This document shows positions 14,815 to 22,259 of a stretch of 29,109 nucleotides of DNA, in pieces. Under the pieces are notes generated by a model. That model did not search any database and was not told where the DNA came from. It saw only the letters and a program-made list of their open reading frames with translations. The position numbers and the translations under genes are program-made. Every line of letters starts with the position of its first letter. The stretch's first letter is position 1. Origin of the DNA: Methanomassiliicoccales archaeon UBA147 (GTDB lineage: Archaea; Thermoplasmatota; Thermoplasmata; SG8-5); NCBI GenBank assembly GCA_002496385.1, contig DAJR01000045.1, positions 1-29,109 of the forward strand, written 5' to 3'.

Positions 14815-15675
14815 ATGAGCGATATCCAGAACCGGGTCCTAAAGGGCAGCTTCAAGCTGACGCGCGTCGGAGTGAGAGACGTCAGGAAACCGGTGATTGT
14901 GAAAAGGCCGGGCCGGGACGTGACCCTTGTAGTCACCTTCGACCTGTTCGTGGACCTTCCAGCGGAACTCAAGGGCTCGCACATGTCCAGGAACCTGGAG
15001 GTGCTGTCACGTGTCATAGACGAAAGCGTCAGGGAGAAAGTGACGAGCCTCGAAGACCTTGGTGCCATGATGTGCAAAGAGCTTCTTGCCAGACACGAAT
15101 ATGCGTCCTGCTCCGAGGTCCTGATGTCGGCAGATTACTTCCTGGAACGGGGTCCGGGCAACGGGACCACGAGCCTTGAGAGGTACACATTGAAAGCGTC
15201 CGCCACAGCCGAACGGGGCGGCACCGCAAGGAAGCGCATCGGCGTCGAGGTCACGGGCATGACAGCCTGCCCCTGCGCAATGGAGGAGGTGCGGAATATC
15301 CGGGGCGTATCATCGGGGGACCTCCTGGCCTCGATCACCCACAACCAGAGGAACGTCACAACGCTGTCGATGGAAGTGCCTTCCGACAGCACCGTGGAAG
15401 CCGATGCGCTCATCGGGATCGTGGAAGGCTGCCTGTCCAGCCCCACATTCGAGATACTGAAGCGGGCCGATGAGGCTAAGGTGGTCATCGACGCGCATTC
15501 CAACCCGAAATTCGTTGAGGATGTGGTCAGGGACGTCCTCGGAAAAATATTGGATAAGTTCAGCAACCTTCCGGACGATGTCAGGGTGAGCGTCAAAAGC
15601 GAGAGTTACGAGTCCATACACAAGCACAACGCTTATGCAGAGAGGGACACGACGATGGGGGAGCTGAGGCTGTGA
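14815..15675 (+). CDS. mptA: GTP cyclohydrolase MptA / FolE2 type (GCYH-IB)
   Basis: A 286-residue Fe(II)- or Mn(II)-dependent GTP cyclohydrolase of the tunnelling fold. In methanogens MptA forms 7,8-dihydroneopterin 2',3'-cyclic phosphate, the first step to methanopterin; related enzymes start folate or archaeosine synthesis. Motifs: LKGSHMSRN (His56), GMTACPCAM (Cys152, Cys154), ITHNQRN (His176) and KSESYESIHKHNAYAER near the C-terminus. Length is normal. A GTATATCTA box lies about 30 bases before the ATG (leaderless). The stop overlaps the ribosome site of the following 55-residue zinc protein, so the two are cotranscribed. Other methanopterin genes are not in the window, so the final pterin is not shown. 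Confidence 0.92.
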   Translation: MSDIQNRVLKGSFKLTRVGVRDVRKPVIVKRPGRDVTLVVTFDLFVDLPAELKGSHMSRNLEVLSRVIDESVREKVTSLEDLGAMMCKELLARHEYASCSEVLMSADYFLERGPGNGTTSLERYTLKASATAERGGTARKRIGVEVTGMTACPCAMEEVRNIRGVSSGDLLASITHNQRNVTTLSMEVPSDSTVEADALIGIVEGCLSSPTFEILKRADEAKVVIDAHSNPKFVEDVVRDVLGKILDKFSNLPDDVRVSVKSESYESIHKHNAYAERDTTMGELRL

Positions 15676-15685
15676 GGTGCGTAAA

Positions 15686-15853
15686 ATGCGCATAGCGGGC
15701 GTATGCCACATTTGCGGGAAACCCTCGATGACGATATGCTCCAGCTGCGGAATGATAACTTGCAGCGAGTGCCTGGACCAGCTAACCGGGATATGCCCGA
15801 ACTGCTCGCCGGCAGAGTTCTATGATGATACGGAAGATGAAGATATCCTATGA
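15686..15853 (+). CDS. 55-residue protein with four CxxC zinc knuckles
   Basis: A short gene missed by length cut-offs. It encodes 55 residues with eight cysteines in four CxxC pairs (VCHICG, ICSSCG, TCSECL, ICPNCS), then an acidic tail (YDDTEDEDIL). This is enough for two zinc sites, in a treble-clef or cross-brace arrangement. GAGGTG lies seven bases before the ATG and overlaps the mptA stop, so it is the second gene of the mptA unit. Function unknown; a zinc-binding adaptor is plausible. The end overlaps the opposing TPR gene by six bases. Confidence 0.78.
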   Translation: MRIAGVCHICGKPSMTICSSCGMITCSECLDQLTGICPNCSPAEFYDDTEDEDIL

Positions 15854-16354
15854 ACCGAGAAGCTTCTTCGCCTCTTCCGGGCTCATGTCCAGCGCCTTTA
15901 AAAGATAGCTCAGAGTTTTCTTCTTTATCATGCCCTTCGTGTTCTCGTCCAGGAACTTCTCCATGATGATGGGCGCCTTGGTGAAATAGGCGATGGCGAA
16001 CTCCGAGAAATAGAGGCTTGAGTTCTCCTCGTCGATCTCGGTGGCTTTATTGTAATACTGCTCGGCCTCGTTGAACCGGCCGATGTCCGCGCAGAACGAG
16101 CCCAGCGTTGTCAGGTAGTAAACATTGTCCGGCTCCAGTTCGTATGCCTTCTTGTAAAGTTCCATTATCTCTTCGGCGGTGACCTTCTGGACGCCCATCG
16201 ATGCCTCGGCCTTTCCGAAATATGCCGGGGCGCAGCCGGGGTTTGCCTTGATAATGTCCGCAAATTTCTTCCTCGCCTTGTCGAACTCCTCCTGGGCGAG
16301 GAGCATTTCCGCCTTTCCGAGATCCTCATCGATGCCGCTCATGGTATCAGACAT
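15848..16354 (-). CDS. TPR-repeat protein
   Basis: A 168-residue protein made mostly of tetratricopeptide repeats: EMLLAQEEFDKARKKFADIIKANPGCAPAYF, then the KKAYELEPDNVYYLTTLGSFCADIGRF and NEAEQYYNKATEIDEENSSLYF type units, followed by a C-terminal helical region. It should be a protein-interaction scaffold; the partner is unknown. Start taken at ATG 16354 (MSDTMSGIDEDL), about 25 bases after a CTTTATC element; the open frame extends to 16456 but the added residues overlap the GHMP kinase gene and look non-native. Also possible is ATG 16342. Confidence 0.78.
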   Translation of the reverse strand: MSDTMSGIDEDLGKAEMLLAQEEFDKARKKFADIIKANPGCAPAYFGKAEASMGVQKVTAEEIMELYKKAYELEPDNVYYLTTLGSFCADIGRFNEAEQYYNKATEIDEENSSLYFSEFAIAYFTKAPIIMEKFLDENTKGMIKKKTLSYLLKALDMSPEEAKKLLGS

Positions 16355-16394
16355 GGAATGAATCATGGACAGATAAAGCTTTTGGGCTTTTTCC

Positions 16395-17372
16395 TCAATC
16401 TTCCGGCCGGACGCCTTCCCTTGCCAGCTGCAATAAAATTGCAGTTCCGCCCGCACCCCTGATTGCCTCGGCAGCCTTCCCGGGATCCCTTGCCAGCGCG
16501 ACCATGCACCCGCCGCCCCCGGTGAGCTTGGCCCCGTACGAGTGTCTGGATGCGGCCTTTATCATTTTGTCCAATTCTGGCGTTCCCAGGCCGAGGTTCT
16601 GAAGGATTTTCTGGCTCATGTTCATCAGTTCCCCTATCCTCTCCGGGTTGTTCTTCTCAAGCGCCAGCCGCCCCTCCCGCGGTATTTTCCCGAGGTCGCG
16701 GACGAGGTCCCTTGCAAAGCTGTTCCTGTCATGGAACCGCCTGAGTTTCGCTCTCATCTCCGAAGCGTTCGACGGCCTTCCCGAATACCCCATGACGAAC
16801 TCCGGGTTTCCGAGCGAAACCTCGCTAAGGTGCCAAATCTGGCGTTTGCTCTTCACCGTCCATAGGGTCGATTCTCCTGGGGATGTGTCGACCATCACCG
16901 CACCTCCGTGCGCCGAAACCGATGTATCCAGAGGGCTGCAGGAACTGTCCATTTCGCTGAAGGCATCGAAAGCGCTCTTCGCAACCTGCTCGAAAATTAG
17001 ATGGTCGTGAAGCATGGATATCGCACCGAGACATGCCACGGTCGTAGCGGGTTCGGTTCCGAGCCCGTGTCCTGGCGGAATGCCCGACTCAAGTGTCAGG
17101 GCGAGAGGTTTGTCCATGTCGGTCCATCCGCCGATGACCGCTGCCCTGGCATGGGGGTGTTTCCCCTGTTCCATGGGCTCGCCGTTCACCGTGAACCTGT
17201 TTGAAAGTGTGGCTGTGCATTTGACTCTCATGTCCACTGCAACGGCGATGGCGGGTTCTCCGTAATCGGGCGCGTGGTCTCCGAAAAGGATGAAACGTCC
17301 AGGTGCCGAGACCTGGACTGGGACTGCAGTCTCCATCATATCCTCGGGCAGGCATTCCTGCTTTGTCAACAT
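16395..17372 (-). CDS. GHMP kinase, mevalonate kinase-like with altered phosphate loop
   Basis: A 325-residue GHMP-family kinase, probably acting on mevalonate or a related intermediate of archaeal isoprenoid lipid synthesis. Motif 1 is SAPGRFILFGDHAPDYGEPAIAVAV, motif 2 is PPGHGLGTEPATT (100-111), the catalytic Asp is Asp149 in SPLDTSVSAHGG, and motif 3 is KLTGGGGCMVALA (282-294). Odd points: the usual PxGxGLGSSAA reads GLGTEPA, replacing the two serines by Thr106 and Glu107, and the usual Lys and Glu of motif 1 are Arg26 and Asp32. The position of the missing serine normally contacts Mg-ATP. It may be a divergent mevalonate kinase or another GHMP kinase. A TATA-like TTTATTAA lies about 25 bases before ATG 17372; ATG 17339/17336 with GAGG upstream are alternatives. 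Confidence 0.78.
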   Translation of the reverse strand: MLTKQECLPEDMMETAVPVQVSAPGRFILFGDHAPDYGEPAIAVAVDMRVKCTATLSNRFTVNGEPMEQGKHPHARAAVIGGWTDMDKPLALTLESGIPPGHGLGTEPATTVACLGAISMLHDHLIFEQVAKSAFDAFSEMDSSCSPLDTSVSAHGGAVMVDTSPGESTLWTVKSKRQIWHLSEVSLGNPEFVMGYSGRPSNASEMRAKLRRFHDRNSFARDLVRDLGKIPREGRLALEKNNPERIGELMNMSQKILQNLGLGTPELDKMIKAASRHSYGAKLTGGGGCMVALARDPGKAAEAIRGAGGTAILLQLAREGVRPED

Positions 17373-17405
17373 TAGGGTAACTGTTTATGATTAATAAAAA
17401 TTTCA

Positions 17406-18884
17406 TCACTCCTGAAGCCCGAGCTTTTTCCTGATTTCGGCAAGCAAGGACTGGGCCGCAGCGTTCGATGAATCTATCTCCAGGGCGCGTTCCAGGCTCT
17501 TCAGGGCCTTCCTGGAATCTCCGGCTTCGACTTGCTCTCTGGCCTTTGTGAACCACTTCTCGCTTCTGCTGGACAGGACATTGTGCGAGTATTCGATAGT
17601 CCTGGTGTAATCCGCGATGCTCTTCACCACATCTCGGTTGACGAGGGTGACCTTCATTAGCTCTTCTTGTTCGGCCTGGCTCAGTTTCTGGAGGTCCGTG
17701 AAGCCGGCATCCATCAACCGCTGCGCTATCTCTTTGGTTACAAGGGGGATCTTGCACAGTTCCGATATGGCTGACACCTCATCAAGGGCCCGGTCAATCA
17801 CGGTGAGGCCTTTCGAGCTTAGCTGGACCGCAATCTTGCCGGTTTTGAATTTTGCCAGCCTCATGGACTCTATCCGGAGCGACATACGTCCGGTGTCGTC
17901 AGCGCTCAGCGAGATGACTCCGTCGGCCATGTGCTTGAGCGTGGAAATGACCCGTTCGTCATGGGCGCCGTCCTCGACAATGAATATGCTGGCAATGCCC
18001 TTCTCCCTGAATCTCGATTTCTGCCTCTGGACGAATTCTGTCACATCTGCGAGCTCGTAGATGTTCAGAGCCGGTGTAATCATGTCTACCACCGCCCTTA
18101 TGGTCGGCGCGAAGGCCAGGCTCTCGAGCGCACCTGTGAATGCAATGTCAAGGTTGGCTATGTCCTTGGAAGGGACCAGTATATTCCCCCTCTCCTCCAT
18201 CCCGATTATGGCCATGCTCTTGTGCGAGTACCAGTCGATTATCTTCAGTCTGCCTTTCGCCTCGCATGGCTGCAGGTTCAGCCCGAGCCGCACCAACCTC
18301 TCCCTCATCTCCTTCGCGGTCATTGTGGACAGCACGGCAAGTCCTGCGCCTCCGTTGCCCAGACCCTCTGCCAGGAATTGCAGCGCCAATGTGTATTTGG
18401 CGACACCGGGGGGGCCGAGCAGCAAGATCATGTCCGAGCGCGGGAATCCGCCGCCGAGGGCACTGTCCAGCCCGTCGACGCCCGACCTCAGCTTTTCAGA
18501 CATTGCGCCCTTCAATATGTGATTCCGAATCCCCAGCCTGGCAAACGGCTCCTGGAATTGCTTCATGACGGTGAGGACGACGGCCTCGGACTTTTTGAAG
18601 GCGTCTTCCGTCCCGATGTAGAATGCCATTATGTCTATGAGCGAGTCATATGCGCCGGAGAGCGCTATCACCACCGCATACTCGCCCCCTTCCCGGATAT
18701 TGATTGACACGCGGCCGTCCTCTCCGAGATGCATCCCTTTCAGAAGGGGCTGTCCAAGTTTCATCCTTTCCAGATGCTTGATGAGAAGTTTCCGCGTTGC
18801 TTCGTTTTCCTGGCCGATGAGATAATCCGTGAACAACTTCTCGAAGACCATCGACGCTTCCAGGGAACCGCTGCTTTCGCTCAT
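17406..18884 (-). CDS. KaiC/RadA-fold protein with altered P-loop, HhH and TPR regions
   Basis: A 492-residue protein. Residues 1-120 are an unrecognised alpha/beta domain. Residues about 130-350 are a RecA/KaiC core opening with SGVDGLDSALGGGFPRSDMILLLG. The Walker A segment reads GPPGVAKYT (157-165): the final glycine is Ala162 and the Ser/Thr after lysine is Tyr164, although the lysine is kept. Walker B is AVVD267. Residues about 375-430 look like helix-hairpin-helix (LCKIPLVTKEIAQRLMDAGFTDLQKLS), as in RadA N-termini. Residues 440-490 form a TPR-like unit. ATP binding may be weak or absent. Start taken at ATG 18884 with AGGAA upstream; the TTG two codons earlier is not needed. Role unknown; possibly regulatory or structural. 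Confidence 0.75.
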   Translation of the reverse strand: MSESSGSLEASMVFEKLFTDYLIGQENEATRKLLIKHLERMKLGQPLLKGMHLGEDGRVSINIREGGEYAVVIALSGAYDSLIDIMAFYIGTEDAFKKSEAVVLTVMKQFQEPFARLGIRNHILKGAMSEKLRSGVDGLDSALGGGFPRSDMILLLGPPGVAKYTLALQFLAEGLGNGGAGLAVLSTMTAKEMRERLVRLGLNLQPCEAKGRLKIIDWYSHKSMAIIGMEERGNILVPSKDIANLDIAFTGALESLAFAPTIRAVVDMITPALNIYELADVTEFVQRQKSRFREKGIASIFIVEDGAHDERVISTLKHMADGVISLSADDTGRMSLRIESMRLAKFKTGKIAVQLSSKGLTVIDRALDEVSAISELCKIPLVTKEIAQRLMDAGFTDLQKLSQAEQEELMKVTLVNRDVVKSIADYTRTIEYSHNVLSSRSEKWFTKAREQVEAGDSRKALKSLERALEIDSSNAAAQSLLAEIRKKLGLQE

Positions 18885-18978
18885 GTGCAATATTCCTGCA
18901 TCAGGCCACTATGGCATCATAAGCTAAAAATCTTCTGTCAGGGATTTCCCCCGAGCTCAGGAAACCGCCGTCCGTGAG

Positions 18979-18985
18979 AAAAAAA
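18979..18985 (-). terminator. T-run terminator after tRNA-Val
   Basis: Seven thymidines on the minus strand, three bases after the discriminator base of the tRNA at 18988. This is a typical archaeal oligo-T stop. Confidence 0.6.
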
Positions 18986-19001
18986 GATGGGCTTATCCGG
19001 A

Positions 19002-19049
19002 TTTTCTGCGCCGAAATCCTGGAGTTTCTGATTGCTCCTCCAGGGGCGT
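19002..19049 (-). other. tRNA intron 2, T-loop position 59/60
   Basis: The outer helix is the T stem TCCGG/CCGGA. TTCG of the T-loop can pair with intron CAGAA if one A is bulged, leaving 3-nt bulges AAA and AAT. The inner helices are CGCC/GGCG and CCTGGAG/CTCCAGG. Cleavage AA|A and AA|T restores loop TTCGAAT. The central helix is imperfect, so the exact cut could shift by one base without changing the exon sum much. Confidence 0.78.
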
Positions 19050-19088
19050 TTCGAACCGGAGATCTCCGCTGTGTGAGAGCGACGTCAT

Positions 19089-19131
19089 TTCTGGCAACGG
19101 CCGGAACCAAGGGAACTTGCCCGGCCATCGT
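19089..19131 (-). other. tRNA intron 1, D-loop position 20/21
   Basis: Exon strand CTGG pairs with intron CCAG (4-bp central helix). It is flanked by 3-nt bulges TTA on the 5' side and AAA on the 3' side, and the intron helix CGATGGCCGG/CCGGCCGTTG (two wobbles) follows. Cutting after the second base of each bulge gives exactly the standard D-loop ...GGTTATGAC. The outer exon-exon helix is weak next to the bulge, so this is a relaxed bulge-helix-bulge motif. Confidence 0.82.
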
Positions 19132-19176
19132 AACCAGCTAGACCATAAGCCCGCGGTTGCGGATGATGGCGACCTG

Positions 19177-19186
19177 AATTATAACC
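19177..19186 (-). promoter_or_regulatory. TATA-like box of tRNA-Val
   Basis: On the minus strand this reads GTTATAATT, 25-34 bases upstream of the first tRNA base. It stands back to back with the lhr promoter (GTATTTATCC, 19206-19215, plus strand). Confidence 0.5.
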
Positions 19187-19238
19187 TTTCCTATCAACGT
19201 CCCCGAAGTATTTATCCGGGTATTATTATGGTCTGCCA

Positions 19239-21989
19239 ATGACCTTCGAATCGCTGAATCCGCTGATATGCGAGGCCCTGTCCGAGCTGGGCATAACCGA
19301 GCCTTCCGAGGCTCAGAAGCAGGTGATCCCCCGCATAATGCGGAAGGAACAGGTGCTTCTTGTGGCGCCGACCGGCATCGGAAAGACAGAAGCGGCCATG
19401 CTCCCGATTTTCGACGACATACTGAAGTCTGAATCCCCCGGCTTCTGCGTGCTCTACATCACCCCCCTCCGGGCGCTGAACAGGGACATGCTGAGGCGGC
19501 TGGAATGGTTCGGCGGCAGGCTGGGCATCACGGTCGGCGTGAGGCACGGGGACACGACCCAGCACGAGAGGACCAAGCAGTCGCGGGCCCCGCCGCAGAT
19601 TCTGATAACGACCCCGGAGACATTCCAGATAATGTTCACGGGAAAGAACCTGGTCCGCCATCTGAGGAATGTCCGTTGGGTGGTGGTGGACGAGATACAC
19701 GAGATGGCCCAGGACGAGAGGGGAGCCCAGCTCAGCATCGGCCTGGAGAGGCTGGCCACGGTGACAGATGGGCCTTTCCTGAGGGTGGGGCTTTCCGCGA
19801 CGGTCGGTTCTCCCGGGGAGGTGGCCAGGTTCCTGCAGGGAAGCAGCCCGGAGGTGAAGATAGTCAATGTGGCCAGGGAGAAGAGGATAGTTGTGGGGGT
19901 CTCAAGCCCAAAGCCGATAAATACCGACCGTGCGCTTTCTGAAAAGATACACACCGACCTTGAGTCCACGGCAAGGCTGAGGCGGTGCAGGGAACTGGTG
20001 GAGGGCAACACCTCGACGCTCATCTTCGTCAACACCCGAAATACCGCAGAAGTGCTTGCGGCCAGGTTCCACCTGATGGACGAGGCCTTCCCTGTCGGCG
20101 TGCATCACGGCTCGCTGTCAAAGCAGATACGGGTCCAGATGGAGGAGGAGTTCAAGTCGGGTGTCCTGAAGGGCCTCATCTGCACCTCCTCGCTCGAGCT
20201 GGGCATAGACATCGGTTCCGCGGATTTCACAGTCCAGTACAATTCCCCGAGGCAGGTCACAAGGCTCATCCAGAGGGTGGGGCGCGCAGGGCACACAATC
20301 GACGCCACTTCCCGGGGCGAGATAATATGCGACAATCCCGACGACATACTGGAGGCCGCCGTGATATCCAGGCGGTCCATTTCCGGCGAGATGGAGCCCA
20401 CCCGCATCCGAATCAATCCCCTGGCCGTCCTGGCCAACCAGATGGTGGCCGCTGCCATGGAGAGCCGCGACTGGAACCCCGGGGAGTACTACGAGTGCGT
20501 GAGGCGCGCCTACCCCTTCAGGGACCTTGAAAGGGCGGCCTTCGACCGTGTACTGGGCCAATTGTACGATATGAGGATTGTTTGGCTCGGCGAGGACAGG
20601 ATGGGCAGGAGCAGGAACTCGCGCATGCATTTCTTCGACAATGTCTCGATGATACCGGACGAGAGGACCTACAAGGTCGTCGACCTCACCACGCGCAGGA
20701 TAATCGGGACGCTGGACGAGGGATTCGTGGTGGCCTATGCAAAGCCGGACGCGCCGTTCATCGTGCGGGGCCTCCCATGGAGGATTGTGGAGATAGAGGG
20801 CGACTCCGTCCTGGTGGAACCGTCTAGGGAGCTTGGGGCAGTGCCGTCCTGGACCGGCGAGGACATCCCTGTCCCGTTCGCGGTCGCCCAGGAGGTGGGC
20901 AGGCTCAGGGCCTTGGGCAACCTCGGCGAATACCCGCTGGACTCGGATTCAAGGAAGGCTGCAGGCGATTATCTTCAGAGCCAGACCACCGAAGGTGCAA
21001 TCATGCCCTCGGATTCGCTGGTGACCGTCGAGGGAGAGAACAGGCTCGTCGTCATCAACGCCTGCTTCGGTTCGCGGGTCAACGAGACCCTGGGCAAGCT
21101 CATGGCCGCCCTGATAATGTCCAGGCAGGGTGCGAGCCTGGTTGTGAACACGGACCCGTACCGGATCGTGCTCCAGCTGTCGCGGCCGATGGACCTCTCC
21201 GCGATAACAAAGATACTGACCGAGACACCGCCGGACAATGTCGAGGCACTGCTCCGGCTCTACCTGAAGCATTCCAGCTACCTCCGGTGGAAGTTCATCA
21301 ATGTGGCCAAGAAGTTCGGCGCGCTGAGGCGTGACGTGGACTACCGCATGATAAATCTGGACAAGGTCATGCAGACCTTCGAGGGCACGCCCCTGATGGA
21401 AGAATCGGTGGAGAAATGCCTCTGGGAGCTCCTTGATCCCGGGAAGGCTTCCGAGGTGCTGGCGGACATCCAGTCCGGAAAAATTGCTGTGAAGGTCTCA
21501 AAACTTTCCCCCATAGGCAAGGCCGGGATAGAGGCCAGGGGGGACCTGATGATGCCCTCCCGCCCGACCCACGCGATATTGATGGCGATGAAATCCCGCC
21601 TCGAGAGGGAGACAGTGATACTGGGATGCATGCACTGCCGCAGGAAGAGCGTCAGGACGGTTGGCCAGGTCGAGGAACGCATCGTCTGCAAGGCCTGCGG
21701 TTCGGTTATGGTCGCGGCAATGCGAAGGTCGGACGCCGACAACATCCAGCTGCTCCTCAAGCGGAACCCCGGCGCGGAGGAGAAGAAGGCCATCAAGAAG
21801 ATGATGAAGTCTGCCAACCTCGTCATGACGCACGGGAGGAAAGCCGTGCTCGCCCTGGCAGCCAGGGGCGTGGGGCCCGATACAGCATCGAAGATACTCG
21901 CGATGCCGCATGAGGACGAGGACGATTTCCTCGCGGCTGTCCTCTCAGCCGAAGTTACGTTCGCCAGGACGAAGAAATTCTGGGATTGA
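19239..21989 (+). CDS. lhr: Lhr-family ATP-dependent helicase
   Basis: A 916-residue superfamily 2 helicase of the Lhr group (Lhr core: two RecA domains, winged helix, domain 4), acting on DNA or RNA-DNA duplexes in repair or RNA metabolism. Visible motifs: Q-like PSEAQ (22-26), motif I APTGIGKTEAA (Lys49), TPLRALN, TPET, motif II DEIH near 151, motif III SATVG, then SSLELGIDIG and the motif VI segment QRVGRAGH. A four-cysteine zinc site (CMHC...CKAC) lies near residues 795-820, and a helical tail with a helix-hairpin-helix-like AARGVGPDTASKIL follows. A GTATTTATCC box lies about 28 bases before the ATG and no ribosome site is seen. Length fits archaeal Lhr. The gene is followed by a G-run array. 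Confidence 0.92.
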   Translation: MTFESLNPLICEALSELGITEPSEAQKQVIPRIMRKEQVLLVAPTGIGKTEAAMLPIFDDILKSESPGFCVLYITPLRALNRDMLRRLEWFGGRLGITVGVRHGDTTQHERTKQSRAPPQILITTPETFQIMFTGKNLVRHLRNVRWVVVDEIHEMAQDERGAQLSIGLERLATVTDGPFLRVGLSATVGSPGEVARFLQGSSPEVKIVNVAREKRIVVGVSSPKPINTDRALSEKIHTDLESTARLRRCRELVEGNTSTLIFVNTRNTAEVLAARFHLMDEAFPVGVHHGSLSKQIRVQMEEEFKSGVLKGLICTSSLELGIDIGSADFTVQYNSPRQVTRLIQRVGRAGHTIDATSRGEIICDNPDDILEAAVISRRSISGEMEPTRIRINPLAVLANQMVAAAMESRDWNPGEYYECVRRAYPFRDLERAAFDRVLGQLYDMRIVWLGEDRMGRSRNSRMHFFDNVSMIPDERTYKVVDLTTRRIIGTLDEGFVVAYAKPDAPFIVRGLPWRIVEIEGDSVLVEPSRELGAVPSWTGEDIPVPFAVAQEVGRLRALGNLGEYPLDSDSRKAAGDYLQSQTTEGAIMPSDSLVTVEGENRLVVINACFGSRVNETLGKLMAALIMSRQGASLVVNTDPYRIVLQLSRPMDLSAITKILTETPPDNVEALLRLYLKHSSYLRWKFINVAKKFGALRRDVDYRMINLDKVMQTFEGTPLMEESVEKCLWELLDPGKASEVLADIQSGKIAVKVSKLSPIGKAGIEARGDLMMPSRPTHAILMAMKSRLERETVILGCMHCRRKSVRTVGQVEERIVCKACGSVMVAAMRRSDADNIQLLLKRNPGAEEKKAIKKMMKSANLVMTHGRKAVLALAARGVGPDTASKILAMPHEDEDDFLAAVLSAEVTFARTKKFWD

Positions 21990-22005
21990 GCGATTTTATG
22001 TGTCT

Positions 22006-22160
22006 GGGGACTAGGGTCTAGGGTCTAGGGTCTAGGGTTGAAAACATTTGTTTTGTGCTGGCTGTTCACGACAGCCAGCAATTCCTAGCCCCTTTATCCC
22101 ATTCTCCATGCAAAGCCCCTAGCCCCTATATTTCATTATCCATGCAAAGCCCCTAGCCCC
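22006..22160. repeat. G-run heptamer array, perfect hairpin and C-run direct repeats after lhr
   Basis: Four tandem copies of CTAGGGT fill 22011-22038. With the GGGG at 22006 they give five G-runs with 4-base loops (22006-22037), a textbook G-quadruplex pattern. A perfect 9-bp hairpin follows (22057-22065 with 22071-22079, loop TCACG). Then come CCTAGCCCC (22084-22092) and a 21-base direct repeat, 22106-22126 and 22140-22160, each ending in CCCCTAGCCCC. The G-rich side is nearly complementary to the C-rich side, so a large alternative fold is possible. No gene is seen in the 270-base gap. Confidence 0.75.
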
Positions 22161-22259
22161 CGTTACAAAAAGAAGCGATAACCCATCATGCCGTGAGCAA
22201 CAATAGAAATATTGATAAACTCCATGCATATCGGGGCATTATAATCCAAGGGCGAGGAA

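Larger units (their letters stand above)
18988..19152 (-). tRNA. tRNA-Val(CAC) with two non-canonical introns (D-loop and T-loop)
   Basis: Exons: 19152-19132, 19088-19050 and 19001-18988 on the minus strand, giving 74 nt. Acceptor GGGCTTA pairs perfectly with TAAGCCC, followed by discriminator A and no encoded CCA. The D stem is GTC/GAC with loop TAGCTGGTTAT; the anticodon stem TCGCT/AGCGG closes loop CTCACAC with anticodon CAC; the variable region is AGATC; the T stem is TCCGG/CCGGA with loop TTCGAAT. All expected invariant bases (T8, A14, G18 G19, A21, G53-TTC-A58, C61) are present only after both introns are removed. Intron 1 (43 nt) falls between positions 20a and 21, and intron 2 (48 nt) between 59 and 60. 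A TATA-like element at 19177-19186 is about 30 bases upstream and a T7 run follows. There is no intron at the usual 37/38 site. Confidence 0.9.

Noticed and set aside
22106..22160. Two 21-base direct repeats that might suggest a CRISPR array
   Set aside because: Only two units with a 13-base gap, no further spacers and no cas genes; they belong to the C-run repeat region.
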